Source of the DNA: Dipteronia dyeriana
Taxonomy: Eukaryota; Streptophyta; Magnoliopsida; Sapindales; Sapindaceae
DNA length: 64,000 nt
Direction of reading: 5' to 3'
Assembly: GCA_032871835.1 (NCBI GenBank)
Contig: CM065295.1
Coordinates: 81,833,819-81,897,818, forward strand
Part shown: piece by piece, positions 1-12,420 of the stretch
Layout: the number at the start of each line of letters is the position of its first letter
Position numbering within the stretch: the first letter of the stretch is position 1
The notes under the pieces: generated by a model
What the model saw: the letters and a program-made list of their open reading frames with translations, nothing else
Told to the model about the DNA's origin: nothing
Database searches by the model: none
Program-made: the position numbers and the translations under genes

Positions 1-292
1 AGAAGATATGCTGTCTTTTAAAGAGAATAGAAAAAACTTGAAGAAAAGAAAGAAGAAAAATGAAATTAACATAGGAGGGGGAAAAACGTAAGAGAGAGGT
101 ATAGGAAATATTAATCAGATTTTATTTTGGAAAGTGAGAATATAAGAAAGAAGAGAGAAAAAAAAATATGTTAGATAATGGAGTAGGAAATAAAAAAGAA
201 ATCAAATTATTAAATCTATATTTTTCAAATCTCAAATATCTAATTATTGAAAAATCGTGTCAAATATTATGTAAAAAGTTGTATCCCCCGAT

Positions 293-334
<42 letters not shown>

Positions 335-1115
335 TAATTAAATAACAATCAAATCAAATAACCATCGGATTATTTTAAAAAATAAATTAAAATGTATATA
401 TAAATGATGCACTAAGCCACACCCGAAAATCAAATTGCAGTTAGTGGGTACGTTAAGGAAGCTGAGATTCTGATGTCTGGTTTTGAAAGTGATTTTTGAA
501 TCTAGAACGATTGCTTTTTTAATTATAGATTTTTTGAATTTTTTTTATTGAATTATTTATTTTTTGGAATTTATATTATATATTTTATAGGTCATATCTC
601 ATTTTCAAAATTCTCTATCTATATCTACACACTTAAATCCTGCATAATTAGGGTCCAAGGAAATTTGGGACATTGTGCTTATAAATATATATTGTACGTG
701 GGGCTCTATGACACCAGAAGTGGGTGCCCCGTGCCCCTCAAAAAGATTTCTCTACCTAATATCTCCTCTCAAATCTCAATCTATAGACACATAATTTAGT
801 CCCACTTGAGCTCTTTCAACATCGTATAAAAAATAAAAAATAAAATGAGAGAGAATGTATGTACCACAATTCCATAGATTTTTAGGGTCCCGATATAATT
901 AGGTCAAAATGACTGGATTTTAACATATATTGATTCTTGTTTGATTTTTTTAGTTGTTTGTTATATAATCTACGGTTTTTATTATTAACTCTGATTAAAA
1001 AAAATATCTTTTTATTAGGCATATCGATCAATGATTTTAATATTTAAATAGAGAAAAATATCTGAATATCGAACAATATATATAGTCATTTTTCTAATTA
1101 TATAAGAATATTAAA
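1..1115. other. AT-rich intergenic DNA
   Basis: No gene is supported here. The stretch is strongly AT-rich and contains a (TA)n microsatellite at about 296-331. Short open frames such as 548-799 have low-complexity composition and no recognisable domain. The last 25 bases before 1121 resemble one arm of a small foldback element whose other arm may lie just after 7116. Confidence 0.6.
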
Positions 1116-1120
1116 TATGA

Positions 1121-1661
1121 TGTTGGAAAAAATTCCATCATATGGGGCCACACATATGAATATTAAATGTTTTGTGCTATCTTTTGGTTAAACCTAAATT
1201 AAAGTGATCTAATTAAGATTTAAAGTTTTAAGACTTAAGGGTATAATTGTCATGGAATTAATGTGCAGATACCAAAGTGCTATTTCTAATTTGTTGAGGG
1301 ACCGAATTAGAAATAGTTAACATATAATAATTTGATTATTATATACATTTAGGGTTATGGTCCCCAAATTACATGATACTTTTACTTTCTCTATATCCCC
1401 ATCAACAGAGCAAAATAGAACACGGTAAGGTTCATAAATGTCGTGATAATTTAGAAAATCACAACCCGTTCACAAATCTCCAGCAATGGATTCAGGTACG
1501 CTTCCGCTATTAATTCTTTTTCAATTTTCTCTTGAATTGACATGGGTCGATATTATATGTATCTAGGGTTTGATTAATCATGATATAGAAATATGTTTAG
1601 GTTATTCGGATTAATTATGTGCCTATGCATGTTAGTCAATGTGTTAATCGAAATCCTTACA
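1121..1661 (+). repeat. 5' LTR of copia element
   Basis: This 541-bp direct repeat starts TGTTGG and ends TTACA. It is flanked on the left by TATGA and matches the 3' LTR along its whole length. Directly downstream a segment of about 90 bp (1653-1745) is repeated at about 2045-2135, a separate internal duplication of the leader. Confidence 0.92.
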
Positions 1662-2183
1662 ACAAGAGTACCAATTACAATTAATATTATTGTCTAAAGA
1701 CTTGATATTGATATTATACTATGTATCTTAAGATGAGACTGACTATTATTTGGTATATCTTTTATGGTTAAATAAAGTGGTATATCATTCTAAACTGGCT
1801 AATTGAAGCAAGATGTCGCCAAAGTGACCTCTCTTGTGTAGATTATTCATGAGGGATGTTGGATGTTTGTGTGTGTGTAAATTCATACGAGTATTAGTTG
1901 GCCCAAAGGAAGGTTAATACTTGGTCGAATTGCACACACACATGTGGTGATAAATATGTGACGATTATAAGGTTTTACATGTGAATAATAAATCGATTCA
2001 AAGATAGATTTATTATTTGACAGTAATTATTGTCAATGTTTGATCACTACAACAAGAGTACCACTTACAATTAATATTACTGTCCAAAGACTTGATATTA
2101 ATGATGTGCTATATATCTTGAGATGAGACTTTCCATTATTTGAATTTGTTGATTATTGTATTTGGTTATTAATACGAGCATGT

Positions 2184-2880
2184 TTGTCTGTTTGTTTTGA
2201 TCCCTTTCAAGCTAATGTTTTACTATATCTGCTAATACAAACTCTTTACTCATGCTTAATGGGATCAACTTTAAGGATTTGGAAGGAGAACATATTCATT
2301 GTTCTCGACTGTATGGATCTAGACCTTACACTTCGGGTTGAGCAACCCGCTTCTTTTATGGATGCAAGTTCTCCTAATGATAGGAAGAACTTTGAGAAGT
2401 GTGATCGCTCAAATTGCATGAGTCTTATGATCATGAAGTACGACATTCCGGAGGCATTCAAGGGCGCGGTATCTGAAAAGATAACCAAAGCCAAAGAGTT
2501 CCTAGCTGAAATTGAAAAGCGTTTTATGAAAAACGATAAGGCGGAAATAAGCACGCTTTTGCAAAGCTTGATTCTATGAAGTACAAGGGCAAATGGAACA
2601 TAAAGAAGTACGTTATGGAAATGTCTCATATTGCTTCTAAGCTTAAGGCATTGAAGCTTGAGCTGTCTAATGACTTGCTCGTGCATTTGGTATTAATATC
2701 ACTTCCTACACAATACATTTAGTTTAAGGTCAGTTACAACTGTCAAAAGGAGAAATGGACTCTTAATGAGATGTTTTCTTACTGTGTGCAAGAGGAAGAG
2801 AGATTGAAGCGAGACAGGACCGAAAGTGCTCATTTGGCTAGCACCTCTAAGGGTAAGGGCAAATAGAGGAAGAATAATGA
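2184..2880 (+). pseudogene. copia gag remnant
   Basis: The open part (2184-2579) reads into a copia-type gag region, with segments such as YDIPEAFKGAVSEKITKAKEF that resemble the gag polyprotein of plant Ty1/copia elements. After the stop at 2577 the similarity continues in another frame (KYKGKWNIKKYVMEM, then QEEERLKRDR) to about 2870. The CCHC zinc knuckle that should follow is not visible. Frameshifts and stops make this a pseudogene. A nucleocapsid-like packaging role is known for the family only. Confidence 0.75.
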
Positions 2881-2942
2881 AGTTGTTAAACACCTTATGA
2901 GCTTTGGACAAGCATAAAGCCTAGTCTAAGCATTTTCACATT

Positions 2943-4905
2943 TTGGCATGTCCAACTGAGGCAATGCCTTTATTGGTTACTCTGAGCGATCTAAGGGCTA
3001 TAAATTTTATGATCCCACACTTAAGTCAATTTTTGAAACGGGAACTGCAACATTTTTTTAAGGATGTTGAGTTTGGGGGGAGAAATAAGGTTAGAGACAT
3101 TGTCTTTGATGAAGAATCGGTTACGATTCCCACTATCGCTTTTGACAATGTGCAGGTTTCTATACCTGTCATTGATCAATAAGAAAATCTGGATCCTCAA
3201 CCAGATAATGTTGAACAACCCCCCATTCAAGATGAGGTAATTGTTCATGAGGAACAAACTCAACAACCTCAAGAACCAGTGCAATTAAGGCGATCCACTA
3301 GAAAAAGAAGAAATGATATTCCAGGCGATTTTTTCGTATTTCTCTAGGAACATGAGTAAGACATTAGAATGATGGAAAATGATCCAATCAACTTCCATCA
3401 AACCATGTAGGGTTCCAACTCTCAAAAATGGATTGATGCCATGAATGAGGAATATAAGTCTATGCAAGACAATAAGGTTTGAGAACTTGTCCTATTACCA
3501 GAATGTGCGAAACCCATTGGTTGTAAATGAATATTAAAACCAAAGGGATTTGAAAGGTAATGTGGAGAGGTCTAAGGCTCGTCTTGTAGCTAAAGGCTTT
3601 ACCCAAAAGAAATGGATTGACTATAAATAGACTTTCTCTCCGGTTTCAACGAAATACTCTTTTAGGACAATCACGACACTTGTTGCATATTTTGACCTTG
3701 AGTTTCATCAGATGGATGTCAAGACGTTGTTTCTCAATGGTAACATTGACGAAACAATTTATATGATGCAACCAGAAAACTTTGAGTCGGGAGACCTAAA
3801 GAATATGGTTTGCAAATTGATAAAATCCATTTATGGACTCAAGCAAGCTTCCCATCAATGGTACATAAGTTTTATCAAGTGATTATCTCGTTTGATTTTG
3901 AGATAAACATTATCGATAATTGTGTATATCACAAATTTAGTGGAAGTAAGCACATATTCCTGGTTTTATATGTCGATAACATATTGCTTGCCACAAATGA
4001 TATAGGCATGTTGCATAAAACCAAGAGATTTCTATCAAAGAATTTTGAGATGAAAGATCTTGGTGACGTCTCCTTTGTATTAGGAATCCATATACAACAA
4101 GATCGCTCTTGGGGTATTCTTGGATTATCACAGAGGAGCTATATCGATACTGTGCTCAAAAGGTTTGGCATGTAGGATAGAAAACCAGGTGACACCCCTG
4201 TCGCTAAGGGAGATAGGTTCAGTCTCAATCAATACCCTAAAAGTAACCTTGAAGCTAAGGAAATACAGAAGATTCCTTATGTATCAGCTGTAGGGAGTCT
4301 AATGTATGCTCAGGTGTGTACGCGTCCGGATATTGCGTACATTGTTGGTATGTTAGACATATATTTAAGTAACACTGGGATGGATAATTGGATAACAACC
4401 AATCGAGTTATAAGGTATTTGAAGAGAACAAAAGATTACATGCTCACATATAGGAGATCGGATCAGTTTGAGATCATAGAGTATTCCGACTTTGATTATG
4501 TTGGATGCCAAGACAGTAGGAGATCCACATCAGGCTATAAATACTTGTTGGTTGGTGAAACCATATCTTGGAGGAATGCCAAATAGACACTCATAGCTTC
4601 TTTCATCATGGCAACAGAGTTTGTATCATGTTATGAGGCATTCAACCATGGAATATAGCTGTGGAATTTTGTCACTGGGCTGCACATTCTGGAGGGTGTT
4701 GAAAGACCACTCAAACTATATTGTGACAATAAGTCAGCAGTGATATATTCTAATAACAACAGGAACTCATCTAGGTCAAAGCATATTGACATTAAGTTCC
4801 TAGTTGTGAACGAAAGAGTGCATAGTGGACATATATCCATAGAGCACGTTGGGACAAACTCCATGATAGTGGATCCGCTTACAAAGGGATTACCACCCAA
4901 GGTTT
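2943..4905 (+). pseudogene. copia pol remnant (integrase C-terminus, reverse transcriptase, RNase H)
   Basis: The sequence enters pol near the end of integrase (the RRSTRKRR-like stretch near 3287-3310) and runs through reverse transcriptase (KARLVAKGFTQK near 3570-3610; SIYGLKQA near 3825-3850) to RNase H and the pol C-terminus (open frames 4302-4586 and 4740-5057). The catalytic motif YVDD reads YVDN at about 3970. Several in-frame stops are present. Protease and the integrase catalytic core are absent, so a large internal deletion joins gag to late integrase. It encodes no working enzyme. Confidence 0.88.
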
Positions 4906-5391
4906 TTCACGAGCACACTGCTTATATGTGTGTTATTTTGTATGAGGATAATCACATTGTAGTGGGAGTTTGTATAATTTTGTATTTTATTGCCCTATTT
5001 TTATTTTGGATATACTTATGCATTTATGTATTTGAATATTTTTCTGATCAGAAATAAAATATTCGGTTAATTACATTCTGTTACATTGTGTTAAGTTTTG
5101 ATCTCACTAAGGAATAAAGTATGACCAGTTGGAATATACATGTATAGATCACATTGCATGTAATTTCCATGTTACGCATCCATGATTGATATATGTCATT
5201 TGGTTATGTTGGTATACATGACCATTGATGGGTTTAGTCACGCTAAATGTGACGAAAACCGCTTTGATCCTATGTCGGCATAATCAATGGACGAGATTGT
5301 TCGGATATATCCTAAAATTATGATAACAAAATTTTAGAGCTCATAAAGTCTTACACATTTTTAGAGTTACATATGTGGCCCAATGGGAGAT

Positions 5392-6216
5392 TGTTGGAAA
5401 AAAATCCATCATATGGGGCCACACATGTGAATATTAAATGTGTTGTGCTATCTTTTGGTTAAGATTAAATTAAAGTGATCTAATTAAGATTTAAAGTTTT
5501 AAGGCTTAAGGGTATAATTGTCATGGAATTAATGTGTAGATACCAGAGTGCTATTTTTAATTTGTTGAGGGACCGAATTAGAAATAACCAACATAAAATA
5601 ATTTGATTATTATATATATTCAGGGTTATGGTTCCTAAATTACACGATACTTTTATTTTCTCTGTATCCTCATCAACAGAGCAAAATAGAACACGGTATG
5701 GTTCATAAAGGTCGTGATAATTTGGAAGATCACAATTCGTTCACAAATCTCCAGCAATGGATTCAAGTACACTTCCGCTATTAATTCTTTTTCAAATTTC
5801 TCTTGAATTGACATGAGTCAATATTATATGTATCTATGATTTGATTAATCATGATATAGAAACATGTTTAGTTTATTCGGATTAATTATGTGCCTATGCA
5901 TGTTAGCAGGGCCGGCCCATGGGCCCAACAAACCTAGCATTTTGCTAGGGCCCCCAACTGACTCAATTTTTTTCTTTTTCTTTGGACCTCAGAACCCAAT
6001 ATATTTATATATATACAGGGCCCAAAATAAAGACTTAATTCGACCCAATATGGTAATGAATCAATTCAATTTAAAAAAAAATCAGACCCATAATCCAAAT
6101 GCCCAATAAACTTAGTCATTGTGATTCACTTATTCTGATTTCTAAACACCAATAATTTATTTAAAACCAAAACAAATTTCTTTACTCACTTTACTTACTC
6201 TTTTTGTTTTTTGGTC

Positions 6217-6279
<63 letters not shown>

Positions 6280-7111
6280 GTTTGCTTCGTTTTGATTCTG
6301 GCTTACGTATTCCTGCTTTGTGTTAGTGTGTTGTTCTTTGTTAATATTGAAGAATTGAAGATTTAAATGTATGGTTTTTGTTTTCAATTAATTTCTACAT
6401 GTTGATTTTGATTCATCTTTTAATTATTTATTTTATTTACAATAGTAGAACAATGTGTGTGTTGTATTCTATGTAATGACTGAATAGGTTTAAATTAATT
6501 TGGGTTTAATTTTTTTCCCTAGTTCTTCTAAATACTACCATGTTTTTCTTTTAAATAATTCATCATGTAATATAGTCATGTAGATTACGGCTTTACGGGT
6601 GCTATTTTGAATCTTCTACATTTGATTCTTTTAATCTTTTTGCATAGAGTCTCATGACTCTTTAGTAAGCTGAAAAATATTGTTCCGTAGTCTATTTTAA
6701 CATTTATTGTTCAAATTACAATTTCTACTACGAAGAACAGCTTTTTAAAGTTGAAGTTGATTAAAAATTATCTTCTCTCAACAATGTCACAAGATAGATT
6801 GAGTGAATTGACTATGTTATCTATCGAGAAAAAAGTCTTGATGGTAGTAGTATAATTAGTGAATTTGCACTTCAGAAAGCAAGAAGAATAGAAACGTACA
6901 AAATGTTTTGTTATGTTTTTAGATACGATAAATCTTTTTTGTTTTAATTTATATGGAATACAATGTATTTGGTAAATGAACAATTTTTTATTTTTTATTT
7001 TTTTAATTATATAGGGTCCCGATTTCTGTTAATATCAAAAAATCGCTCGGGTTTCAAAATGTCTGGAGACGGCCCTGCATGTTAGTCTATATGTTAGTCG
7101 AAATCCTTACA
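5392..7111 (+). repeat. 3' LTR of copia element, split by a hAT insertion
   Basis: The 3' LTR starts at 5392 after the purine tract and ends CTTACA at 7111, followed by TATGA. It is interrupted between 5906 and 7078 by the hAT derivative. Removing 1171 bp of element and one 8-bp duplication leaves 541 bp, the exact length of the 5' LTR. Confidence 0.92.
5907..7077 (+). mobile_element. non-autonomous hAT element nested in the copia LTR
   Basis: The terminal inverted repeats start CAGGGCCGGCC on the left and, read inwards from the right, CAGGGCCGTC. The perfect 8-bp target duplication CATGTTAG occurs at 5899-5906 and 7078-7085, typical of hAT. The interior retains a degraded piece of the transposase C-terminal dimerisation region at about 6780-6905 (RLSELTMLSIEKKVL, then FALQKARRIET in a shifted frame). 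It is therefore a deletion derivative and not a gene-free MITE. A long (TA)n tract occupies about 6221-6276. It must have inserted after the copia element. Confidence 0.92.
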
Positions 7112-7116
7112 TATGA

Positions 7117-7164
7117 CCCATTCAATATCCTTGTATAATTCTATCGATGTATACTTATTTGAAA

Positions 7165-7203
<39 letters not shown>

Positions 7204-10200
7204 GGTATAATGGAAGTTAAAAATAGATAAACTAATAACAACAGGAGGAAAAAGGTTGAGCTTGAGAGGAGCTCCTTGTTTTTTCCTTGAAGGTTCACTT
7301 TCATGTTTCTTCAACTTTTTCAATAATAAATTACAAAGTAAAATGATATTATATTGCATGCGTGTACGTATCACGTATGAGATTTTTAGAGGGAATTTTT
7401 CTAAAAGTGAAGCGATTCCATGAGGTCATGATTTCAAAGATATAAAATTTTCATGCATGCATAGTGGGGTTGGGACTTGGGTGTAGCTGATGTGTCCCTT
7501 TCGATTTTATAATAATATAATATTTTACATTATATATAAAATATATAATATATGAGCCCATGGATAAGAAACATAAAGAACTAAATCGACAAAAGAGATT
7601 GAACAATAAGATTTTTTTTTTCCTTTCAATAAATTTTAACTGTTTGAATGTAAATTTTACAACTTTTAAAGGAAATCTTTGTCATTGAAAAGAGCTGGTA
7701 AATTGGTCATGATTATAGTTTATAGTCTTATAGGTATTTGCATGGTAATATATATCAACTTTTCACAAAAATGAAATTGAACAAAAAAAATGTTAATTGA
7801 TTAGGAAAAGTGATTCTAATTAATTAAAACTCCAGGTTTTTTTTTTCCTTACACAAATTATGATGTTGATACCATCAAGTTTATTTTTTGCCGTCCTGGG
7901 ACAAATATATAAATTTTAAGGGATTTTTTCCCCTTTATTTATTACTACTTCTTTTTTGAGCAAAGGACATTCTGTGGTCATTTAAGAGCCGCAACAACAA
8001 GATAATGGCAACTATAATGATGGTTAACTGTGATTGTGACAACTTAGTTAATAATACCTGCTGATTAACAAATTAAAAGAAAGAACTTGATGATGTTTAA
8101 CAAAACACAAATGACTCAAAAAGTTGATGTCGAATTTCATTAATTGCATGCTTATATATTAATTTTCCATCGATTAATATATATAAATCACTCAATTAGT
8201 CCTAACACATGATTTTTTATAATACTAAATTAATCGTTTGGAGGGTATTGCGGTGCATGGTAAGAAAGATAGTATTGAATAAATCCCTCGTACTTACTAC
8301 ATTGAACTATGAGTTTGAATTTATTTATGTTATTTCAAGCCATGGATTAATTATAATAGTGTAAAAGAAAACATGGAATATTCAATTCCATTTTTGAAGA
8401 TTTTTCTACATAAAAACGTACGAAACTAATCAAGCAAGCATTTCAATTTTTGATATAGAACAAACAAGAATATGTAAACACACTCAAGTAGTGGAAACAA
8501 TAAAGAAAAAATAAAAACAGAGGAAAATAATTAAAATGTTTCAACTGCCCCTTATAATGGATACAAGCTGGTCCAGACTTTTGAGATAATTAGAAAATCA
8601 AAATCAAAGTGAGACCGAGAGAGATAGAGAGGGATTTTGCAGATAAAGAGGAGTGATAACGAGGGCTAGCCCACCACAAGCCACGTTTTTACGTGATTGG
8701 TTCATTTTCAGGGTCACAAAACTAGCTTGATTTGCGCCTTAGACATTGTTCAATGTTCTATTATTAGGTGTATTTGTTATAACTAGTAATTAATTATTGG
8801 ATGTTTTGAATTTTGATGATATTATTATAAACTTGGATAAAATAATCCACCATTATTCAACTTATTACATGTCAATTGTGGAAAACCAACTAATTGATTT
8901 TCTTTCAAATACTTAAATAGTTGTCAAATTTTGTATGTATTTAAAAGTCAATTTTTTTATTTTTTTTTTAAAAAGGTTTTTTTAAAATTCATATATGTAA
9001 TGTGAAATATCTCAGAAATAGTTGACCGTTAAAAATATAAAATAAATTTCACTTCTTTCTTATTTGAGGTATCATTTGAAAGCAGTGTAGGGCTTTTATA
9101 ATTATAAAAAATCTCATTGGATAAATGAAATTTGTTAAGTTATTAAAGAATTTTAGAATGATATATATCATTTTTATAAATAAAATATTAACACTAATTA
9201 TATCAAAACAAGATTGAACGCTAATAAAAAGATCAGTAATGTAGTGAAAATCTTGATTCTTTGTGATAATTGACAAAGGTGAGAGTGTGAGACTGAAACC
9301 AGTATTACAAAGATGAAAATGGAAATACACAACTAATTTACTAAATAAATAATAAATAAAAAAGCAATGAAGAGATCGAAAATGTTAATACAATAGCAAA
9401 ATCAACCAAATTGGTGATGATAATAGAATTAGGGCACTTTAAAGGGAAGGTGTGTGGTGGGGGCCATGAGGTAGCAAGCAAGATAAGGGATTAAGGGGTG
9501 GTATTGGCTCCTTCCTTGTTTGGGCCTTCACAGTTCTCAGTTGAGTTCAGACTTCAAGTACAGTTGATATTTCACATTACAAAATTAAAACCTTTACTTT
9601 CCGTCGACATCAAAGTATCAAACTGGTTCGATAAAGGAAACATGCAAATATCATATGAGATCCACGTAGGGTCATGTCATGTGTCCTTACCTAGGGTTGC
9701 TTCGGTTTTTATTCGCACATGTCAATGGTGGGCCTCTAAAGTGCTACTTCGCATGGTGAAAGTGTCGCACGTGTCGAGTGTTGCCTAGTATTACTGTATT
9801 AGGATTGGGTAAGAATCAAGTTTGTCAAATTTGTCTAGATAAAAAAAAAAAACTACGAATGGGAATGTAACTCTTGAATTATAACTACGTACTCTCCTAA
9901 CTCCTAAGTAAGGTAGGCAGTGGTAAAGAGAGGAGGGTTTTTATAATTTTTTCATTTGGACCCCTTTTAGTACAATGGTATCTTAAAAAGAAAAAATCAT
10001 GTTTCCCTCATTGAAGGGATGAAATCTATTCAGATTTATGTTTAGTAAATAATGTGGAATTCAAGCTCTCAATGTCAATACAAGAGACAAAAAAACACTA
10101 TAATCAGATTAAAAATATATCGAGATTGTCTAGATCAAACACTACAATTGTGGTACGAATGATTCCGACTATAAGAGAGAGTTTCCGACTCTTGTTTTTG

Positions 10201-11340
10201 TATGAATTAAATGAGATTGAATACAATTTTCTTTTCTCCATACTTTTTTTCTTCTCTTTATGTTGGAAGCTAAGGGTTTTGGTCTTAAAAGTTGATGAAA
10301 CATTATCCCTCTGTATTCATGTTAGGTGTCCCAATTAAAAGAAAAAATCTTACATACACCCGATGCAATACACCCGGTGCAATACCATGTTGCATGCATT
10401 CATTGGAAATGTACATATAAGATTTTCTCCAATTATGGACGTTATCTTACCTATAAGTGTGATTATAGAGTCACAATTATAGCAGAGTATAATAAGATCA
10501 TATTTTGTGCCCTAAAAAGCTGAAAAATATAGAACTTTTTTAATAATTTATTTGCGAGTTAAAAGTATCATTGATTATTTGATTATATATACAAGTATAA
10601 GAAAATATTTCTCTTTCTTCTATATATAGCTAGTTTTTTTTTTTTTAAAGTTGTTTATACAAATAACAATAACTTAAGAAAAGTTGAAAGTTTATAAGAA
10701 AATATGGTTTTTTGTTATGTCGTATTTCTTTAAATCCTCCATCAATTGTGATAGATCAAAAACGAGATAAAACCAAATTAATCACTTCGAATAACATACA
10801 AGTGCATTGTGTTTTGTGGATTAAATTAATCATTTGAAATTGAACAACGATACAAAAGAGAAAACAGAAGAGTACTTGAAAGAGAACAAATGAAAAAAGT
10901 TTAATTGAAGGATTTAATACATTTCAGCAAAATCTTAACCACCTTAGCCTTTTGATTTGATATGATTTCCAAATCATGACGTGGAAGTTGCGATTCATAA
11001 TAATAACTAAAGACCAAAACAGAGAAATGCCATTTGCCAACAACCATACTAAAAGCAAATATACCAATTAAGTTTCTTTTTAGTATGAATATATAAAAAA
11101 ATAGTATGAATATAAGAAAAAAAAAATCTACAAATGATTTTTATTAATATTATTCATATTCTAAAAACGGACAATGAAACGAGACTAGGTTAATGGTTTG
11201 TTTGAATCAAACTTTTTTTTTTTTTTTTTTGAAACCAAACATTATTGATAGCTATTTCAACAATATAATATGAGAATGAATAACAAAAACTTCTCATTTA
11301 TGTAATACTTAATATATAAAATATTTCATGGAAATTGTGA
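7117..11340. other. intergenic region without a supported gene
   Basis: AT-rich DNA with a (TA)n microsatellite at about 7171-7199 and many A/T homopolymers. Short frames (9498-9788, 10054-10338, 10326-10523) show no domain, no codon bias I can recognise and no splice context. The first 36 bases resemble an arm of the foldback element seen at 35.25-35.40 kb. I see nothing else to annotate. Confidence 0.55.
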
Positions 11341-11344
11341 GATA

Positions 11345-12420
11345 TATCACCTTTTTTTTGTATTGCAATGATATCACCGATTTAATAACTTAAGTTGAAA
11401 ATGCACATATTATGGTGAACTATCCAAATTGTCCTTAAATAATTTATTTATTATTATTATTGTGTTTCCATCTACACTTTGAAAACGATAACTCATTTCT
11501 CTCTTTAAAAAACTTGTCTCTCTCAAGATTTTGCACAAGAAGATAACATATATTTGTGATCTTCGTTTATATATTTTCATATATTTATGTGTGGTTTAAC
11601 AATGTATCCATCTGTTATGATTTGTTGTTCAGTCTTTGTATGAACATGTATAAACATTTTATTTTTTCAAAGGATCAAACATTTTATTTTTGAAATAAAG
11701 TTGAGTTAAATCGAGCATATTTGTAGACAAATCAAGCATTATTTTTAATATGATCGAGCTTATTTTTGAAAGAATTGAAAGAATCGAGCATTTATCAAAG
11801 CATCGATAATTTTTTTCAAAGGGCTGAGAATTTTTTCAAAGGATCGAGAATATTTTCAAAGGATCGAGATTTTTTTTCTTCAAAGGATCGAGAAGATTTT
11901 TCAAAGGATCTAGAATTTTTTCAAAGGATCTAGAATTTTTTCAAAGGATCGAGAATTTTTTTCAAATGATCGAGAAGATTTTTCAAAGGATTGAGAATTT
12001 TTTTCAAATGATTGATATATATTTTTTTAGAAAATTAGGTTTAGTTAAATCGAGTATATTTGTAGCGAATTCCAGCATATATTAGAAATAATCGATCATA
12101 TTTTTCAAATGATCGAGATTTTTTTTAAAGTACTGATCAGAAAAAAAAAGTCCGGGGGTGCTGCCCCTGCCCTCCCGCGAACTGACCGAGCAGCTCGATC
12201 ATTGCGAGCTTGGCGGGGAACTCGACCCCCGAATGCCTCTGCGCAGCGTCTGAGTTTCAACGGAACTTTCTCTCTCTATTTCATAACTCTCACTGTAACA
12301 AAAAATGAATAAAAGAATTCTGATGGAACAACTATTGGGGGCATTTTTATCCGTTTATCATAATAGGTGTCTTTTAAATATAAGCTATTAAAGTAGTAAC
12401 AATGTTGAAAAGTCACCTCC
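11345..12420. mobile_element. non-autonomous Mutator-like element (MULE)
   Basis: The left end (about 11345-11440, containing TTAATAACTTAAGTTGAAAA and ATTATGGTGAACTATC) is an imperfect inverted match to the right end (about 12340-12415). Both match, in inverted orientation, the end of the Mutator-like element at 34.69-34.80 kb. The interior has a subterminal array of AAAGGATCGAGAA-type repeats like that element, and no transposase. It contains a short GC-rich patch at about 12150-12250 that stands out from the surroundings. Exact ends and target duplication are not clear to me. Confidence 0.7.
11785..12125 (+). repeat. subterminal tandem array of GGATCGAG motifs
   Basis: About ten imperfect copies of a 17-24 bp unit with the core TTTTTCAAAGGATCGAGAA, with T-tract length varying between copies. 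The same core is arrayed in the full MULE at 33980-34400. Subterminal repeats commonly serve as transposase binding sites in DNA transposons, so that role is inferred here. Confidence 0.75.

Larger units (their letters stand above)
1121..7111 (+). mobile_element. Ty1/copia LTR retrotransposon, defective, with nested hAT insertion
   Basis: Two LTRs that begin TGTTGGAAAA and end CTTACA bound a decayed gag-pol region in the order gag, RT, RNase H (copia type). The 5-bp target duplication TATGA is perfect at 1116-1120 and 7112-7116. A purine-rich tract (AATGGGAGA) lies directly before the 3' LTR. Each LTR is 541 bp once the hAT insertion and its duplication are subtracted from the 3' copy, which confirms both boundaries. 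By eye the LTRs differ at roughly 40 positions, so the insertion is old. Zinc knuckle, protease and most of integrase are missing, and stops interrupt the rest, so the element cannot move on its own. No clear initiator-tRNA primer site follows the 5' LTR. Confidence 0.93.

Noticed and set aside
6157..6387. 76-codon frame with repeated Ile-Tyr
   Set aside because: Produced by the (TA)n microsatellite in the hAT derivative.
9498..9788. 96-codon open frame
   Set aside because: No recognisable domain, intron context or codon pattern, and the region has no homologous copy in the window.
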